Of a DNA stretch of 64,000 nt, positions 8,380 to 16,407 are shown in pieces. The stretch is from contig NZ_VXLC01000021.1 in assembly GCF_008704205.1 (NCBI RefSeq), positions 186,001 to 250,000 on the forward strand, read 5' to 3'. How positions within the stretch are numbered: the first letter of the stretch is position 1; each line of letters begins with the position of its first letter. Both the position numbers and the translations under genes were made by a program. Source of the DNA: Nocardia colli. GTDB lineage: Bacteria; Actinomycetota; Actinomycetes; Mycobacteriales; Mycobacteriaceae. The notes under the pieces are model-generated. The model saw nothing but the letters and a program-made list of their open reading frames with translations, was not told where the DNA came from and did not search any database.

Positions 8380-10161
8380 ATGAAACTCAGCAAAGGCGCC
8401 AACGCAGCGGTACCGACATCCCTTCTTGCCGTGGTTGTTTCGTGGCGGTCGGACCACACGGTGGACGCGCATGCCCTCTTGCTGGGCGAGTCCGGGACGG
8501 TGCGCACGGATCGCGATCTGGTCTTCTACAACGCCCCGCGCCACGTTTCCCAGGCGGTGATCCTCGATCAGGAGCCCGCGCCGCGGACCGCCCGGCTCAG
8601 CGTGTCGCTGCCGCGCACCGAGGCGGACGTGGACCGGATCGTGATCACCGGCTCGGTCGACGACGGGACCTTCGGCGATATCACCGGCTTGTCGCTCACC
8701 ATCCACGATGCGCACGGCCCGATGGCCGGGTTCGCCATCGAGGACGCCGATCCGGTCACCGCGCTGATGTTCGGTGAGTTCTATCGGCGCGACGGACAGT
8801 GGCGATTCCGGGCCATCGCGCAGGGGTGGTCCACCGGATTGCCCGGTCTGGTCACCGAATTCGGGGTCAGCGTCGACGAGCAGCCGCGCGCGCAGCATCC
8901 GGCGAATCCGTTCGGCGGGCGGCCGACACAACCCCCGACGCTGGAGCGCCTGCCCGTCGACGACGGTGCAATCGACCAGAGCGCCGTGACGAATCCGCGG
9001 CTGCGGCAAACAGATCTGATCGACCACCGCCCCCACCAGCGACCGATCGATCTCGGCCGCCGCCTCGCCGACCCGGTGCCGCCACCGCCCCCACCGCCGA
9101 ATCCCGAGCTGGCCGACTGGCATTCGGACCCGGAGAACCCGGCCCGCCTGCGCTGGTGGGACGGCACCGAATGGACCAGCGCCACCCACCACCGGCAGCA
9201 GCCGCGCGACCGGCACTGTGACCGATGCGGAAACCTCCGGCGCCGCAAGCTGTTCGGCGGTCTGGCCCCGTGCGAGTCGTGTGCGCTGGAGATCGAGGAG
9301 TTCCTGACCCACTGGCACACCCAGGCCTGGCGGGTGCTCACCGTGCACGGGCCGCGCGGCCCCGAATGGGCCTCGCTGTGGGCGTCGTTGCGGTATCAGC
9401 GAATCGACGAGAACGTGGGCCGGGCGGCGCTGCGCGACGGGGCGCTCAGCTATGTGGAGCGGTTGGTCACGTTCACCTTCGCCGACGGCGAGGTCGAGCA
9501 GGCCGAGCTGGCCGCCTTCGAGCACGCCGTCGCCGAACTGGCGCTGGACGGTCCGCTGATCGAAGACCTGCGCCGGCGAATGCATCGCGGCCGCACCCTG
9601 TCCCGGCTGCGCGCCGGCGATCTACCGGTGGTGCGGACACCGGGCCTGCATCTGGATCCCGAGGAGAAGGTGCACCTCGATCTGCCCGCGGTACACGTCC
9701 GGCAACTGGCCCGCGGGCCGCGGCTCACCGAGGGCCGGTTGATCGTCAGCAACAAGAAGCTGCGCTTCGTCGGCGACGGCACGGGCACCGAATTGCCATG
9801 GTCGCGTGTCGTTTCCGTGCACACCGAGCAGAACACGGTGGTGCTCGCGGCCACCTCGGCGCGCGGCGGCGCCAGCTTCACCGTCAGCGACCCGGACTAC
9901 GTCGCCGCCGCGCTGGAGGGCGCGCTTCGAGTGGCCAAGCGGCTGATCCTCACGCCGGGCCAGCTCGACACCCGCAGCATCCCGCAGGAGGTGAAAGCCG
10001 AAGTGTGGCAACGCGACGGCGGCAAATGCGTCGAATGCGGCGACAGCCACTACCTGGAGTTCGACCACATCATCCCGCTCAGCCGCGGCGGCGCGACCAG
10101 CGCGACGAACCTGCAAATCCTGTGCCGCGCGTGCAACCGCGCGAAGGGCGCGCGGATCTGA
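8380..10161 (+). CDS. TerD-DUF2510-PH-like-HNH multidomain protein
   Basis: This 593-aa protein joins several modules. Residues 1 to about 170 are a TerD domain (starts MKLSKGAN, then FYNAPRHVSQAV, GEFYRRDGQWRFRAIAQGW). A Pro/Arg-rich linker with a run of about eight prolines ends near 243. A DUF2510-type WW-like motif (WHSDPENPARLRWWDGTEW) follows, then a CxxC...CxxC zinc ribbon near 280-305, an acidic helical part resembling TerB (FTFADGEVEQAELAAFEHA), a PH/GRAM-like stretch (LIVSNKKLRFVG) and a C-terminal HNH nuclease (GGKCVECGDSHYLEFDHIIPLSRGG...NLQILCRACN). TerD proteins act in tellurite and stress responses and often bind calcium. The HNH end suggests DNA cleavage controlled by the sensory part. 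It stands alone, convergent with the TetR gene. Confidence 0.85.
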   Translation: MKLSKGANAAVPTSLLAVVVSWRSDHTVDAHALLLGESGTVRTDRDLVFYNAPRHVSQAVILDQEPAPRTARLSVSLPRTEADVDRIVITGSVDDGTFGDITGLSLTIHDAHGPMAGFAIEDADPVTALMFGEFYRRDGQWRFRAIAQGWSTGLPGLVTEFGVSVDEQPRAQHPANPFGGRPTQPPTLERLPVDDGAIDQSAVTNPRLRQTDLIDHRPHQRPIDLGRRLADPVPPPPPPPNPELADWHSDPENPARLRWWDGTEWTSATHHRQQPRDRHCDRCGNLRRRKLFGGLAPCESCALEIEEFLTHWHTQAWRVLTVHGPRGPEWASLWASLRYQRIDENVGRAALRDGALSYVERLVTFTFADGEVEQAELAAFEHAVAELALDGPLIEDLRRRMHRGRTLSRLRAGDLPVVRTPGLHLDPEEKVHLDLPAVHVRQLARGPRLTEGRLIVSNKKLRFVGDGTGTELPWSRVVSVHTEQNTVVLAATSARGGASFTVSDPDYVAAALEGALRVAKRLILTPGQLDTRSIPQEVKAEVWQRDGGKCVECGDSHYLEFDHIIPLSRGGATSATNLQILCRACNRAKGARI

Positions 10162-10168
10162 CCCGGGT

Positions 10169-10894
10169 CTACTCGATCAGCAGGCCCGCGGTGTGACCGA
10201 GGTCGACCAGCATCGCGTCGAACAGGATCTCCGGGTTCGACAGCGGAACCGGGTAGTTGCCGAAGACCTCCAGCGTGACGTGCCCGTACAACCGCGCCCA
10301 CATCTGGATCATCAGGTACATCACCCCCAGATCGAGCTTCTCCGCCGGGAACTTCTGCCCGGTCTCCGACAGCGCCGCGAGCAGCTCGGTCTGGAAGTGC
10401 ACGAGGTCTTCGCGCAGCTCCGGCGGGATGACGTCGGTGGGCGGGGTGACGATGTCGTAGTTGGCCAGCAGCCGGCCCGCGGCGGCGAGGAAGATCCGGC
10501 CGAAGGGTTCGTCGAATCGGCGCAGCGCGCGGGCCTCGCCGCCGCCGGGCGAGGCGAACACCAGGGTGAATTCCCTGGTGTGCGCCAGCGCCCAGCGGCG
10601 AAAGCCCTTGCAGATGGCGAAGAACTGGACCACGCCGTCGTCCGGCAGCGTCGCGATCTCGGCGGACAACTCGTCGGCGAGGTCGGCACAGAACTCCAGG
10701 CGCAGCCGTTCCAACAGGTCGTCCAGCGACCCGTAATAGCGGTACAGCGCGGGTGCGGTGATGCCGAGCTCGCGCGCGATCGCGCGCAGGCTCACGGCTG
10801 CTTGTCCATGGTCGACTAGCAGCGTCCTGGCCACCCGCCGGATCTCAGCGTCGGTCACGATCGGCGAGCGGCCCCGGGGTTTGGGGTTACTCAT
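10169..10894 (-). CDS. TetR family regulator (WHG-type C-terminal domain)
   Basis: This 241-aa protein has an N-terminal TetR helix-turn-helix (TLLVDHGQAAVSLRAIARELGITAPALYRYYGS) and a C-terminal ligand domain of the WHG type. It begins eight bases after the P450 stop on the same strand, so the two form an operon and the regulator may control the P450 promoter. A candidate site for it is the AGTAAA-N5-TTTACT palindrome at 12241. It does not resemble KstR itself, so the KstR-type box upstream is probably read by a repressor encoded elsewhere. Confidence 0.9.
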   Translation of the reverse strand: MSNPKPRGRSPIVTDAEIRRVARTLLVDHGQAAVSLRAIARELGITAPALYRYYGSLDDLLERLRLEFCADLADELSAEIATLPDDGVVQFFAICKGFRRWALAHTREFTLVFASPGGGEARALRRFDEPFGRIFLAAAGRLLANYDIVTPPTDVIPPELREDLVHFQTELLAALSETGQKFPAEKLDLGVMYLMIQMWARLYGHVTLEVFGNYPVPLSNPEILFDAMLVDLGHTAGLLIE

Positions 10895-10902
10895 CCTGTG
10901 AT

Positions 10903-12138
10903 TCAAGCGTATTCGACATCCCACCGCTTGATGCCGTTCAACCAGCCGGAACGCAACCGCACCGGTTCGGCGACCTGGCGCAGGTTCGGCATGGCGTCGG
11001 CGATGGCGTTGAACATCAGATCGATCTGCAACCGGGCCAGGTTCGCGCCGACGCAGTAGTGCGTGCCGGTGCCGCCGAAGCCGACGTGCGGGTTGGGGTT
11101 GCGCAGCACGTCGAAGCTGAACGGATCCTGGAACGCTTCCTCGTCGAAGTTGGCCGAGCCGTAGAACAGCCCGATCCGCTGGCCCTTCTTGATCTGCTGG
11201 CCGCCGAGCTCGAGGTCCTGGGTCGCGGTGCGCTGGAAGGCATTCACCGGGGTGGCCCAGCGGACGATCTCGTCGGGCGCGGTGCGCGGGCGCTGCTCCT
11301 TGTACAGCTCCCACTGCTCGGGGTTGTCCACGAAGGCCTTCATGCCGTGGGTGATCGAGTTGCGGGTGGTCTCGTTGCCGGCCACCGAGAGCAGGATGAC
11401 GAAGAAGGCGAATTCGTCGGAGGCCAGGCCCTCGCCGTCGATGTCGGCGTTGACCAGCTGGGTGACGATGTCGTCGGCCGGGCACTTGCGCCGGTCCTCG
11501 GCCATGTTCCAGGCGTAGCCCATCACCTCGGCGGTGGCCACCTGGTGATCGCCCTCGAATTCCGGATCGTCGTAGGAGATCATCTGGTTGGACCAGTCGA
11601 AGATCTTCTTGCGATCCTCCTGCGGGATGCCGATCAGCTCGGCGATCGCCTGCAACGGCAGTTCGCAGGCGACCTGCTCGACGAAGTCGCCGCTGCCGTT
11701 CTTCTTCGCCTCGTGCACGATCTTTGCCGCCCGCTCGGTGAGCGCGGCGCGCAGGCTCTCGATCGCGCGCGGGGTGAAGCCCTTGGAGATGATCCGGCGG
11801 ACCTTGGTGTGCTTGGGCGGATCGAGGTTGATCAGCAGCATGTCGCTGAGCATGCCGATCTGCTCCGGGGTGACCTCCTCGTTGAACCGGATGATCGACC
11901 CGTTCTCGTGCGAGGAGAACAGCTCCGGGTGCTTGGAGATCTCTTTGATGTGGTCGAGCTTGGACACGACCCAGTAGCCGCCGTCGTCGAAGCCGCTGGC
12001 CCGGCCGGATTGGGCGCACCACCAGACGGGGGCGGTGCGGCGCAGCTCGGCGAACTCCTGCACGGGCAGTCGGCTGGCGAGCACGTCGGGGTCGGTGAAG
12101 TCGAATCCTGCGGGAATCGCGGGCGTGGTCACGGTCAC
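10903..12138 (-). CDS. Cytochrome P450, CYP125-like (steroid C26/27 monooxygenase type)
   Basis: This 411-aa P450 has AGNETT in the I helix (253-258), the ExxR pair Glu290/Arg293, and heme ligand Cys362 in HVGFGGTGTHYCVGANLAR. From memory, long stretches parallel mycobacterial CYP125: GFDFTDP, LPVQEFAELR, SGDFVEQVACELPLQAIAEL, PADDIVTQL, AGNETTRNSITHGM, EIVRWATPVNAFQRTA and RSGWLNGIK. CYP125 enzymes oxidise the terminal methyl of the cholesterol side chain. The start is GTG (second GTG two codons on). It is first in an operon with TetR, and a KstR-type box lies about 47 bases upstream. Assignment to the CYP125 family is strong; identity as the main cholesterol enzyme is not proven. Confidence 0.88.
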   Translation of the reverse strand: MTVTTPAIPAGFDFTDPDVLASRLPVQEFAELRRTAPVWWCAQSGRASGFDDGGYWVVSKLDHIKEISKHPELFSSHENGSIIRFNEEVTPEQIGMLSDMLLINLDPPKHTKVRRIISKGFTPRAIESLRAALTERAAKIVHEAKKNGSGDFVEQVACELPLQAIAELIGIPQEDRKKIFDWSNQMISYDDPEFEGDHQVATAEVMGYAWNMAEDRRKCPADDIVTQLVNADIDGEGLASDEFAFFVILLSVAGNETTRNSITHGMKAFVDNPEQWELYKEQRPRTAPDEIVRWATPVNAFQRTATQDLELGGQQIKKGQRIGLFYGSANFDEEAFQDPFSFDVLRNPNPHVGFGGTGTHYCVGANLARLQIDLMFNAIADAMPNLRQVAEPVRLRSGWLNGIKRWDVEYA

Positions 12139-12184
12139 GGGGCTATCTCCTACCGGTCTGGACTGCAGACCTCACAACATTGTG

Positions 12185-12198
12185 TGGAACACGTTCCA
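12185..12198. promoter_or_regulatory. KstR-type operator upstream of the P450
   Basis: TGGAACACGTTCCA fits TnnAACnnGTTnnA and has perfect TGGAAC/GTTCCA arms. It lies 47 bases before the P450 GTG. Confidence 0.8.
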
Positions 12199-12240
12199 GA
12201 AACGATGGAACCACAGAACCGGGGTCGGTGAACAGTGTTT

Positions 12241-12257
12241 AGTAAAACCCGTTTACT
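12241..12257. promoter_or_regulatory. Palindrome AGTAAA-N5-TTTACT upstream of the P450
   Basis: Perfect 6-base arms flank ACCCG. The site lies about 100 bases before the P450 start and 64 bases past the end of the decayed epoxide hydrolase gene. It is a candidate operator for the TetR protein encoded downstream of the P450. Confidence 0.45.
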
Positions 12258-12320
12258 TGATTCCGCTCGATGGACGTCCGCGTGCCCAGCCCCGTCCGGC
12301 TGGGCGCGCGGGTGCCCGGC

Positions 12321-13341
12321 TCACCCGAGTTTGCCGAAGAATACGCGCAGGTCGTCGACTACCGCCTGCGGATCTTCCATCGATAGGAAATGCCCGCCGC
12401 GACCGAGTTCAGTCCAGTGCACGATGTGGTGATCGCGTTCGGCCCAGCGGCGGATGGGCACGTCATGGGCGGAGACCAGCACACCGGTCGGCACAGTCGA
12501 GCGCGTCGCCCAGTCGGGGTTGCCATCCGCCGCTTCGACACCCCAGTTGCCTTCGGATTTGCTCAGTTGCTTCCTCGGCCGAACTCCAGTCGTTCGCCGA
12601 GATCTCCTCGTAGTAGATCTGCGCCGCCGAACCCGCGGTCCCGGTCAGTCAGTACAGCGACACCTCGAGCAGTATCCGATCGCGATCGATGCTGTCCTCG
12701 GGCAGACCGTCCATCTCCCCTTCGATCCCCATCGGGAAGGTAAGCAGCCCGTTGACGTGCACGCCGACGACCCGCTCCGTGTCCTGCTTGCCCACCTGCG
12801 GCGCGACCCACGCCCCGGTGTCGTACCCGTGCACTCCGTATCGGTCGTACCCGAGCCTGGCCATCACTTGACTCAGTGCCCTAGCCATTTTCGCCGCGCT
12901 CATGCCCGGTCCGGCCAGCGGAACCGAGAAGCCGAAGCCGGGCAGCGACGGAATCACCAGGTGGAAAGCGTCGTCCGGATCGCCGCCGTGTGCACCCGGG
13001 TCCGACAGCGGGCCGATCACGTCGAGGAAGTCGGCGACTCCGCCCGGCCAGCCGTGCAGAAGCAGCAGCGGTGTCGCGTCCGGTTCGGGCGAGCGCACGT
13101 GCAGGAAGTGGATGTTCTGGCCGTCCACATCGGTGACGAACTGCGGGTGTGCGTTGAGCCGGGATTCCTGTGCCCGCCAATCGAATCCGGACCGCCAGTA
13201 GTCGGCGAGCCCCTTCAGGTAGTCGACCGGAACGCCACGGCTCCAGCCGACCTCGGGCAGCTCTGTGGGCCAGCGGGTGTTCGCCAGTCGCGCGTGCAGG
13301 TCATCGAGTTCGGCCTGCGGGATGTCGATGTGGAATTCCAC
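12321..13341 (-). pseudogene. Decayed epoxide hydrolase (EHN-type alpha/beta hydrolase)
   Basis: The N-terminal two thirds form a microsomal-type epoxide hydrolase: EHN domain (FHIDIPQAELDDLHARL...RWP), oxyanion HGWPGG, and nucleophile Asp in HGYDTGAW. At 12649-12651 the frame hits TGA in SLY-stop-LTGTAG, where relatives have Trp, so TGG to TGA is the simplest explanation. The coding sense continues (IYYEEISANDW), then changes frame near 12545-12560 into WGVEAADGNPDW...HDVPIRRWAERDHH...GRGGHF, ending at 12321 with FFGKLG. The catalytic His in GRGGHF survives in the wrong frame. The start is uncertain: GTG 13341 avoids overlap with the divergent globin gene, though the frame is open to 13437. 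Confidence 0.85.
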
Positions 13342-13435
13342 CCCGAGCGAAACCCGAGTCGTCCGGAATCGCGCTCCTTCGCCGAAAGATGGGCATGTAA
13401 TGGTGTGGAGTACCCGCACCTGTTCGGGAGGTTCC

Positions 13436-13876
13436 ATGCCCAGTATGTACGAGCACGTCGGCGGCGCCGAGGTGCTGCATCGCGTCGAGGCGGCGTTCTA
13501 TGACAAGGCGCTCGCCGACCCGGTGCTGAAGACCCTGTTCACCGAGCGGCGGCCGGATCATGTCGACCATCTCACCTGGTTCACCTCCGAATCATTCGGC
13601 GGACCTGAGCAATTCAGCCGTGAGCTGGGTTTCGATCACCTCATCGCGGTGCACCGCGGCCTGGCCATCACCGACGAACAACGGGAACGCTTCGTCGCGG
13701 CGTACCTGGAAAGTTTCGAGGAGGCCGGACTTTTCGAGAACCCGGACTTCCGCCAGGCGGTTTTCGAACACGTCGCGTTCGGAGCGAAAGTAGCCCAGCA
13801 GAACTCGCACGCGACAACTGACGCGGAACTACATCCGATCCGTGAAGTGCCGCACTGGACGTGGGCGGGCGACTGA
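13436..13876 (+). CDS. Truncated hemoglobin, group II (TrHb2)
   Basis: This 146-aa globin is of the two-over-two type. It starts MPSMYEHVGGAEVLHRVEAAFY, with the GG helix-breaker. TWFTSESFGGPEQFS contains the E-helix region with Trp and Phe. The proximal His is in HRGLAITDEQRERFV, followed by the Trp at the C-terminus (HWTWAG) that is typical of group II. Such proteins bind O2 or NO and may act in NO detoxification or redox protection. GGGAGG five bases before ATG 13436 fixes the start. It is divergent from the decayed epoxide hydrolase and convergent with the DUF1254 gene, two bases away. Confidence 0.88.
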   Translation: MPSMYEHVGGAEVLHRVEAAFYDKALADPVLKTLFTERRPDHVDHLTWFTSESFGGPEQFSRELGFDHLIAVHRGLAITDEQRERFVAAYLESFEEAGLFENPDFRQAVFEHVAFGAKVAQQNSHATTDAELHPIREVPHWTWAGD

Positions 13877-13878
13877 CC

Positions 13879-15294
13879 TCAGGACACCGGCGTCAGCGGC
13901 GGTGGTTGCCAACGTCCCTGGATCGCTTCGTCTTTCGGTGCGTACAGCCGCATGGTGAGGGAGAACTGTCCGGACTCCGGGATGGGCAGCCAATTGCCCG
14001 GCGGCACGGCCGGACCGGGGTCGGCGTGCTGGACCGCGAGATCGACGGATCCGTCGGGGTTGGGCACCACCGGCACTTGATGGCCGATCGCATAGATCCC
14101 CGCCGGGTTGGGCATCAGATAGCTGTCGGCGTCGTAGGCGGTCAGTGACCAGAAGGCGTCGACCGGCGGCAACTGCCCCGCCGGGAAGTGCAGCCGGAAC
14201 CTCCCGGTGCTGCCGTTGGCGCCTGCCGTCGCGAACAACGTCGGATAGATCGCGTCCTGAGGCAGGTTGGCGCCCAACCCTTTCCACGCGACGCCGGCCC
14301 GTTGCAGATAGTTGGTGCCGTAGGCGCCGATGGCGGGATCGAAGGTCCAGCCGTTCTCGTTCACCGACTTCGGATCGAGGTAGACCGGAATCTGTTGCCG
14401 CGCAGTGCTGACCGCGGAGCCGAGCTCGCGATCGGAGAGCCCGGCGAGCTTGCCGCCCGGCGTCAGGCCGATCGTGGCGAAACGTTTCATCGCGGCCGCG
14501 TCGTCGGGGGCGGGCGGGTTGATCGTCAGCAGCGCGGACATCCGGTCGAAGAAGGCCCGCGCGTCCAGGTCGGCGACCTGCTTGGCCGGTGGCGTCGAAT
14601 CAGCTTGCGGCGCAGGTGGAGTAGGCGACACCGGTCGACCCGCGGTCCAGTCGCTCAGCGGTACCAGCTGCAACTGCCGCTGGAGCGCGTGCACCGCGGG
14701 CAGGTCGTCCGCGCCGTTTACCTGGATCCGGCCGAGCAGCCACACCGTCGGCGTCGGCATAGGCAACGCGGTGACATCCTCGGGCAGCGTGCCGGACCAG
14801 CCGGGCCCGACGATCGCGTAGGTGAACGGAGCGCCCGACTTCGCTTGCGGCCGAACGCTGCTCGGGTTGTGCACGGTGTTCGACCACGCGTCGAGCAGCT
14901 GCATCAACCAGTACCGTCCGCCGTCCATGGCCGGTACCTGCAACACCATCGGCTCGGCGCGCAGATCGAGCCACGCGGACGAATACAGCGTATCCAGGTT
15001 GAGCCGCACCACATCCCGGCGCGCGGGCGTCGGCAGCGCCGCGGCGTGCTGGAACCGATTGGCCGGGGCGCTCGCCTCGGCGGCCGCCCTGGTGACGTCC
15101 ATCAGCACCAGCGGAAAGCCGAAGATGTAGGCGTCCTTGGCGATCGACTCGGTGCTGCTGAGCGCCGCGGTGGTGGGCGAGGCCGATGTCTCGTCGGCAT
15201 CGCCGCACGCCGTCAACCCGAGCGCGGACGCCGCCGCGGTTGCCGCCAAGCCGAACATGGTCCGGCGCGACACTCCGCCGTCGGTCTCGCTCAT
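13879..15294 (-). CDS. Tat-exported DUF1254/DUF1214 lipoprotein
   Basis: This 471-aa protein starts with a twin-arginine signal (VSRRTMFGLAATA) ending in a lipobox-like LTAC, so it should be exported folded and lipid-anchored outside the membrane. The N-terminal DUF1254 part shows AKDAYIFGFPLVLM and LNLDTLYSSAWLDL. The C-terminal DUF1214 part shows FRLHFPAGQLPPVDAFWSLT and YDADSYLMPNP. The pair of domains is widespread; its biochemical role is unclear. AGGAG lies nine bases before the ATG. A TATACT promoter element with an overlapping palindrome sits about 54 bases upstream. Confidence 0.88.
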   Translation of the reverse strand: MSETDGGVSRRTMFGLAATAAASALGLTACGDADETSASPTTAALSSTESIAKDAYIFGFPLVLMDVTRAAAEASAPANRFQHAAALPTPARRDVVRLNLDTLYSSAWLDLRAEPMVLQVPAMDGGRYWLMQLLDAWSNTVHNPSSVRPQAKSGAPFTYAIVGPGWSGTLPEDVTALPMPTPTVWLLGRIQVNGADDLPAVHALQRQLQLVPLSDWTAGRPVSPTPPAPQADSTPPAKQVADLDARAFFDRMSALLTINPPAPDDAAAMKRFATIGLTPGGKLAGLSDRELGSAVSTARQQIPVYLDPKSVNENGWTFDPAIGAYGTNYLQRAGVAWKGLGANLPQDAIYPTLFATAGANGSTGRFRLHFPAGQLPPVDAFWSLTAYDADSYLMPNPAGIYAIGHQVPVVPNPDGSVDLAVQHADPGPAVPPGNWLPIPESGQFSLTMRLYAPKDEAIQGRWQPPPLTPVS

Positions 15295-15347
15295 AGGTCT
15301 TTCTCCTGCTTCCGATCCGATCGGACATTGCGAGAGATCCGCGCAGG

Positions 15348-15365
15348 AGTATAGCCAAACGTTTG
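15348..15365 (-). promoter_or_regulatory. Promoter -10 and palindromic operator for the DUF1254 gene
   Basis: On the minus strand TATACT (15353-15348) is a good -10 hexamer. Just upstream, CAAACGTTTG (15356-15365) is a 10-base palindrome lying between -35 and -10, so a repressor bound there would block the promoter. Confidence 0.55.
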
Positions 15366-15376
15366 CCGCGTACGGC

Positions 15377-15670
15377 TCAGGTGCCCAGTACGGCGTTCAT
15401 GATGGTGCCCGCGCTGGTCGCGATGACGCCGCCGATCATGGCTCCGGCGATCATCTTCGGCGATTGCAGCGCGCCACCCTGCCACTTCTCCCAGGCGAAC
15501 TTGCCGCCGGCGAAGATGATCGCGAGGATTCCCGAGAGCAGCGCGAACCAGGTGAGGTAGCGGACCATCTGTAACAGCTTGTCCGACAACGGCGGCGCTT
15601 CCGGGGTCGGGTTGCTCACCTGCGCCAACGTCGTGAAGCTGTCCCCGATCGACGTCAAAATGATGCTCAC
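15377..15670 (-). CDS. Small two-TM membrane protein (paralogue A)
   Basis: This 97-aa protein has a polar N-terminus with a Pro-rich patch (NPTPEAPPLSDKLLQ) and a first hydrophobic helix (YLTWFALLSGILAIIFAGG). A short charged loop (KFAWEKWQGG) precedes a second Gly/Ala-rich helix (MIAGAMIGGVIATSAGTIM). GTG 15670 is chosen because GGGAG lies seven bases upstream; the ATG at 15691 has no such site. Size and topology resemble TrbC/VirB2-type pilin subunits of conjugation systems, but no secretion genes are nearby. The close paralogue at 16056 is divergent. Function unknown. Confidence 0.7.
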   Translation of the reverse strand: MSIILTSIGDSFTTLAQVSNPTPEAPPLSDKLLQMVRYLTWFALLSGILAIIFAGGKFAWEKWQGGALQSPKMIAGAMIGGVIATSAGTIMNAVLGT

Positions 15671-16055
15671 CGTCTGCTCCCTACGCTTCACTACAACTTC
15701 ACCGCCGCCGAGCTGCCACGCGAAAGTTGTTCAACCACCGATGAATTCGATCTTGGATGAGGATACTGGCACGCGGACTGCCGCGTGACCGCCGTGTGCA
15801 TAACCACACGGCTCCTGCGCAATCGCCCCCAAGCGGTAGTAAGCGACACCCGCCGACGGACCGGCGGCGCGCGGCGACCGGGTCATCGAGCACCCCGCCC
15901 CACCCATCATCCCGACGGATGGCAACCCCGGCAAGGGCACAGCGACACCGAACTTCACTGCGCTGCACCGACCCGACTGCATTGCAGCGAACAAACCGAT
16001 ACCATCGCAGTCAGCGAATCTTGCCCTGTCCCGAATCCAGAATGAGCTGACCACG
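15671..16055. other. Divergent gap between the two paralogous membrane-protein genes
   Basis: These 385 bases hold the ribosome binding site of the left gene and no convincing gene. A TTGCAG...TACCAT pair near 15983-16006 could be a promoter for the right gene. I see no repeat or RNA gene. Confidence 0.4.
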
Positions 16056-16334
16056 ATGATCCTGCTCGCCGTGCACGACACACTGCTTGCTCAGATCGGC
16101 AACCCCAGCCCCGAGGCTCCGCCGATCTCGGACAAGTTCCTCCAACTGGTCCGCTACTTCACCTGGTTCGTCCTCTTGGCGGGCATCACCGCCATCATCT
16201 ACGCGGGCGGCAAGTTCGCGTGGGAGAAGTGGACCGGCGGCGGACTCGACTCCCCGAAGATGGTGGCGGGAGCCATGATCGGCGGTGTCGTCGCCACCAG
16301 CGCGGGCACCATCATGAACGCCGTCATCGGCTGA
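16056..16334 (+). CDS. Small two-TM membrane protein (paralogue B)
   Basis: This 92-aa protein is closely similar to the protein at 15377-15670. It has the same NPSPEAPPISDKFLQLVRY stretch, first hydrophobic helix, GGKFAWEKW loop and final GAMIGGVVATSAGTIM helix. The N-terminus (MILLAVHDTLLAQIG) is shorter and more hydrophobic. Keeping two near-identical divergent copies suggests that both are used, perhaps as subunits of one hetero-oligomer. The Shine-Dalgarno is weak. It is convergent with the carotenoid oxygenase gene across a strong hairpin. Confidence 0.7.
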   Translation: MILLAVHDTLLAQIGNPSPEAPPISDKFLQLVRYFTWFVLLAGITAIIYAGGKFAWEKWTGGGLDSPKMVAGAMIGGVVATSAGTIMNAVIG

Positions 16335-16366
16335 CCTACCCGAATTCGCTGGTCAACGCGCGCGAA

Positions 16367-16399
16367 ACGGCCGCAGCGGTAGCTGACCGCCGCGGCCGT
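16367..16399. terminator. Bidirectional terminator hairpin
   Basis: Fourteen-base arms (left ACGGCCGCAGCGGT) with one mismatch enclose the loop AGCTG. The hairpin lies between the stops of the membrane-protein gene (16334) and the convergent oxygenase gene (16408). Confidence 0.75.
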
Positions 16400-16407
16400 G
16401 CGTCGAA

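Noticed and set aside
10169..10894. TetR protein as the KstR that reads the boxes
   Set aside because: Its sequence and WHG-type ligand domain do not resemble KstR as I know it, and the boxes are spread far from this gene.
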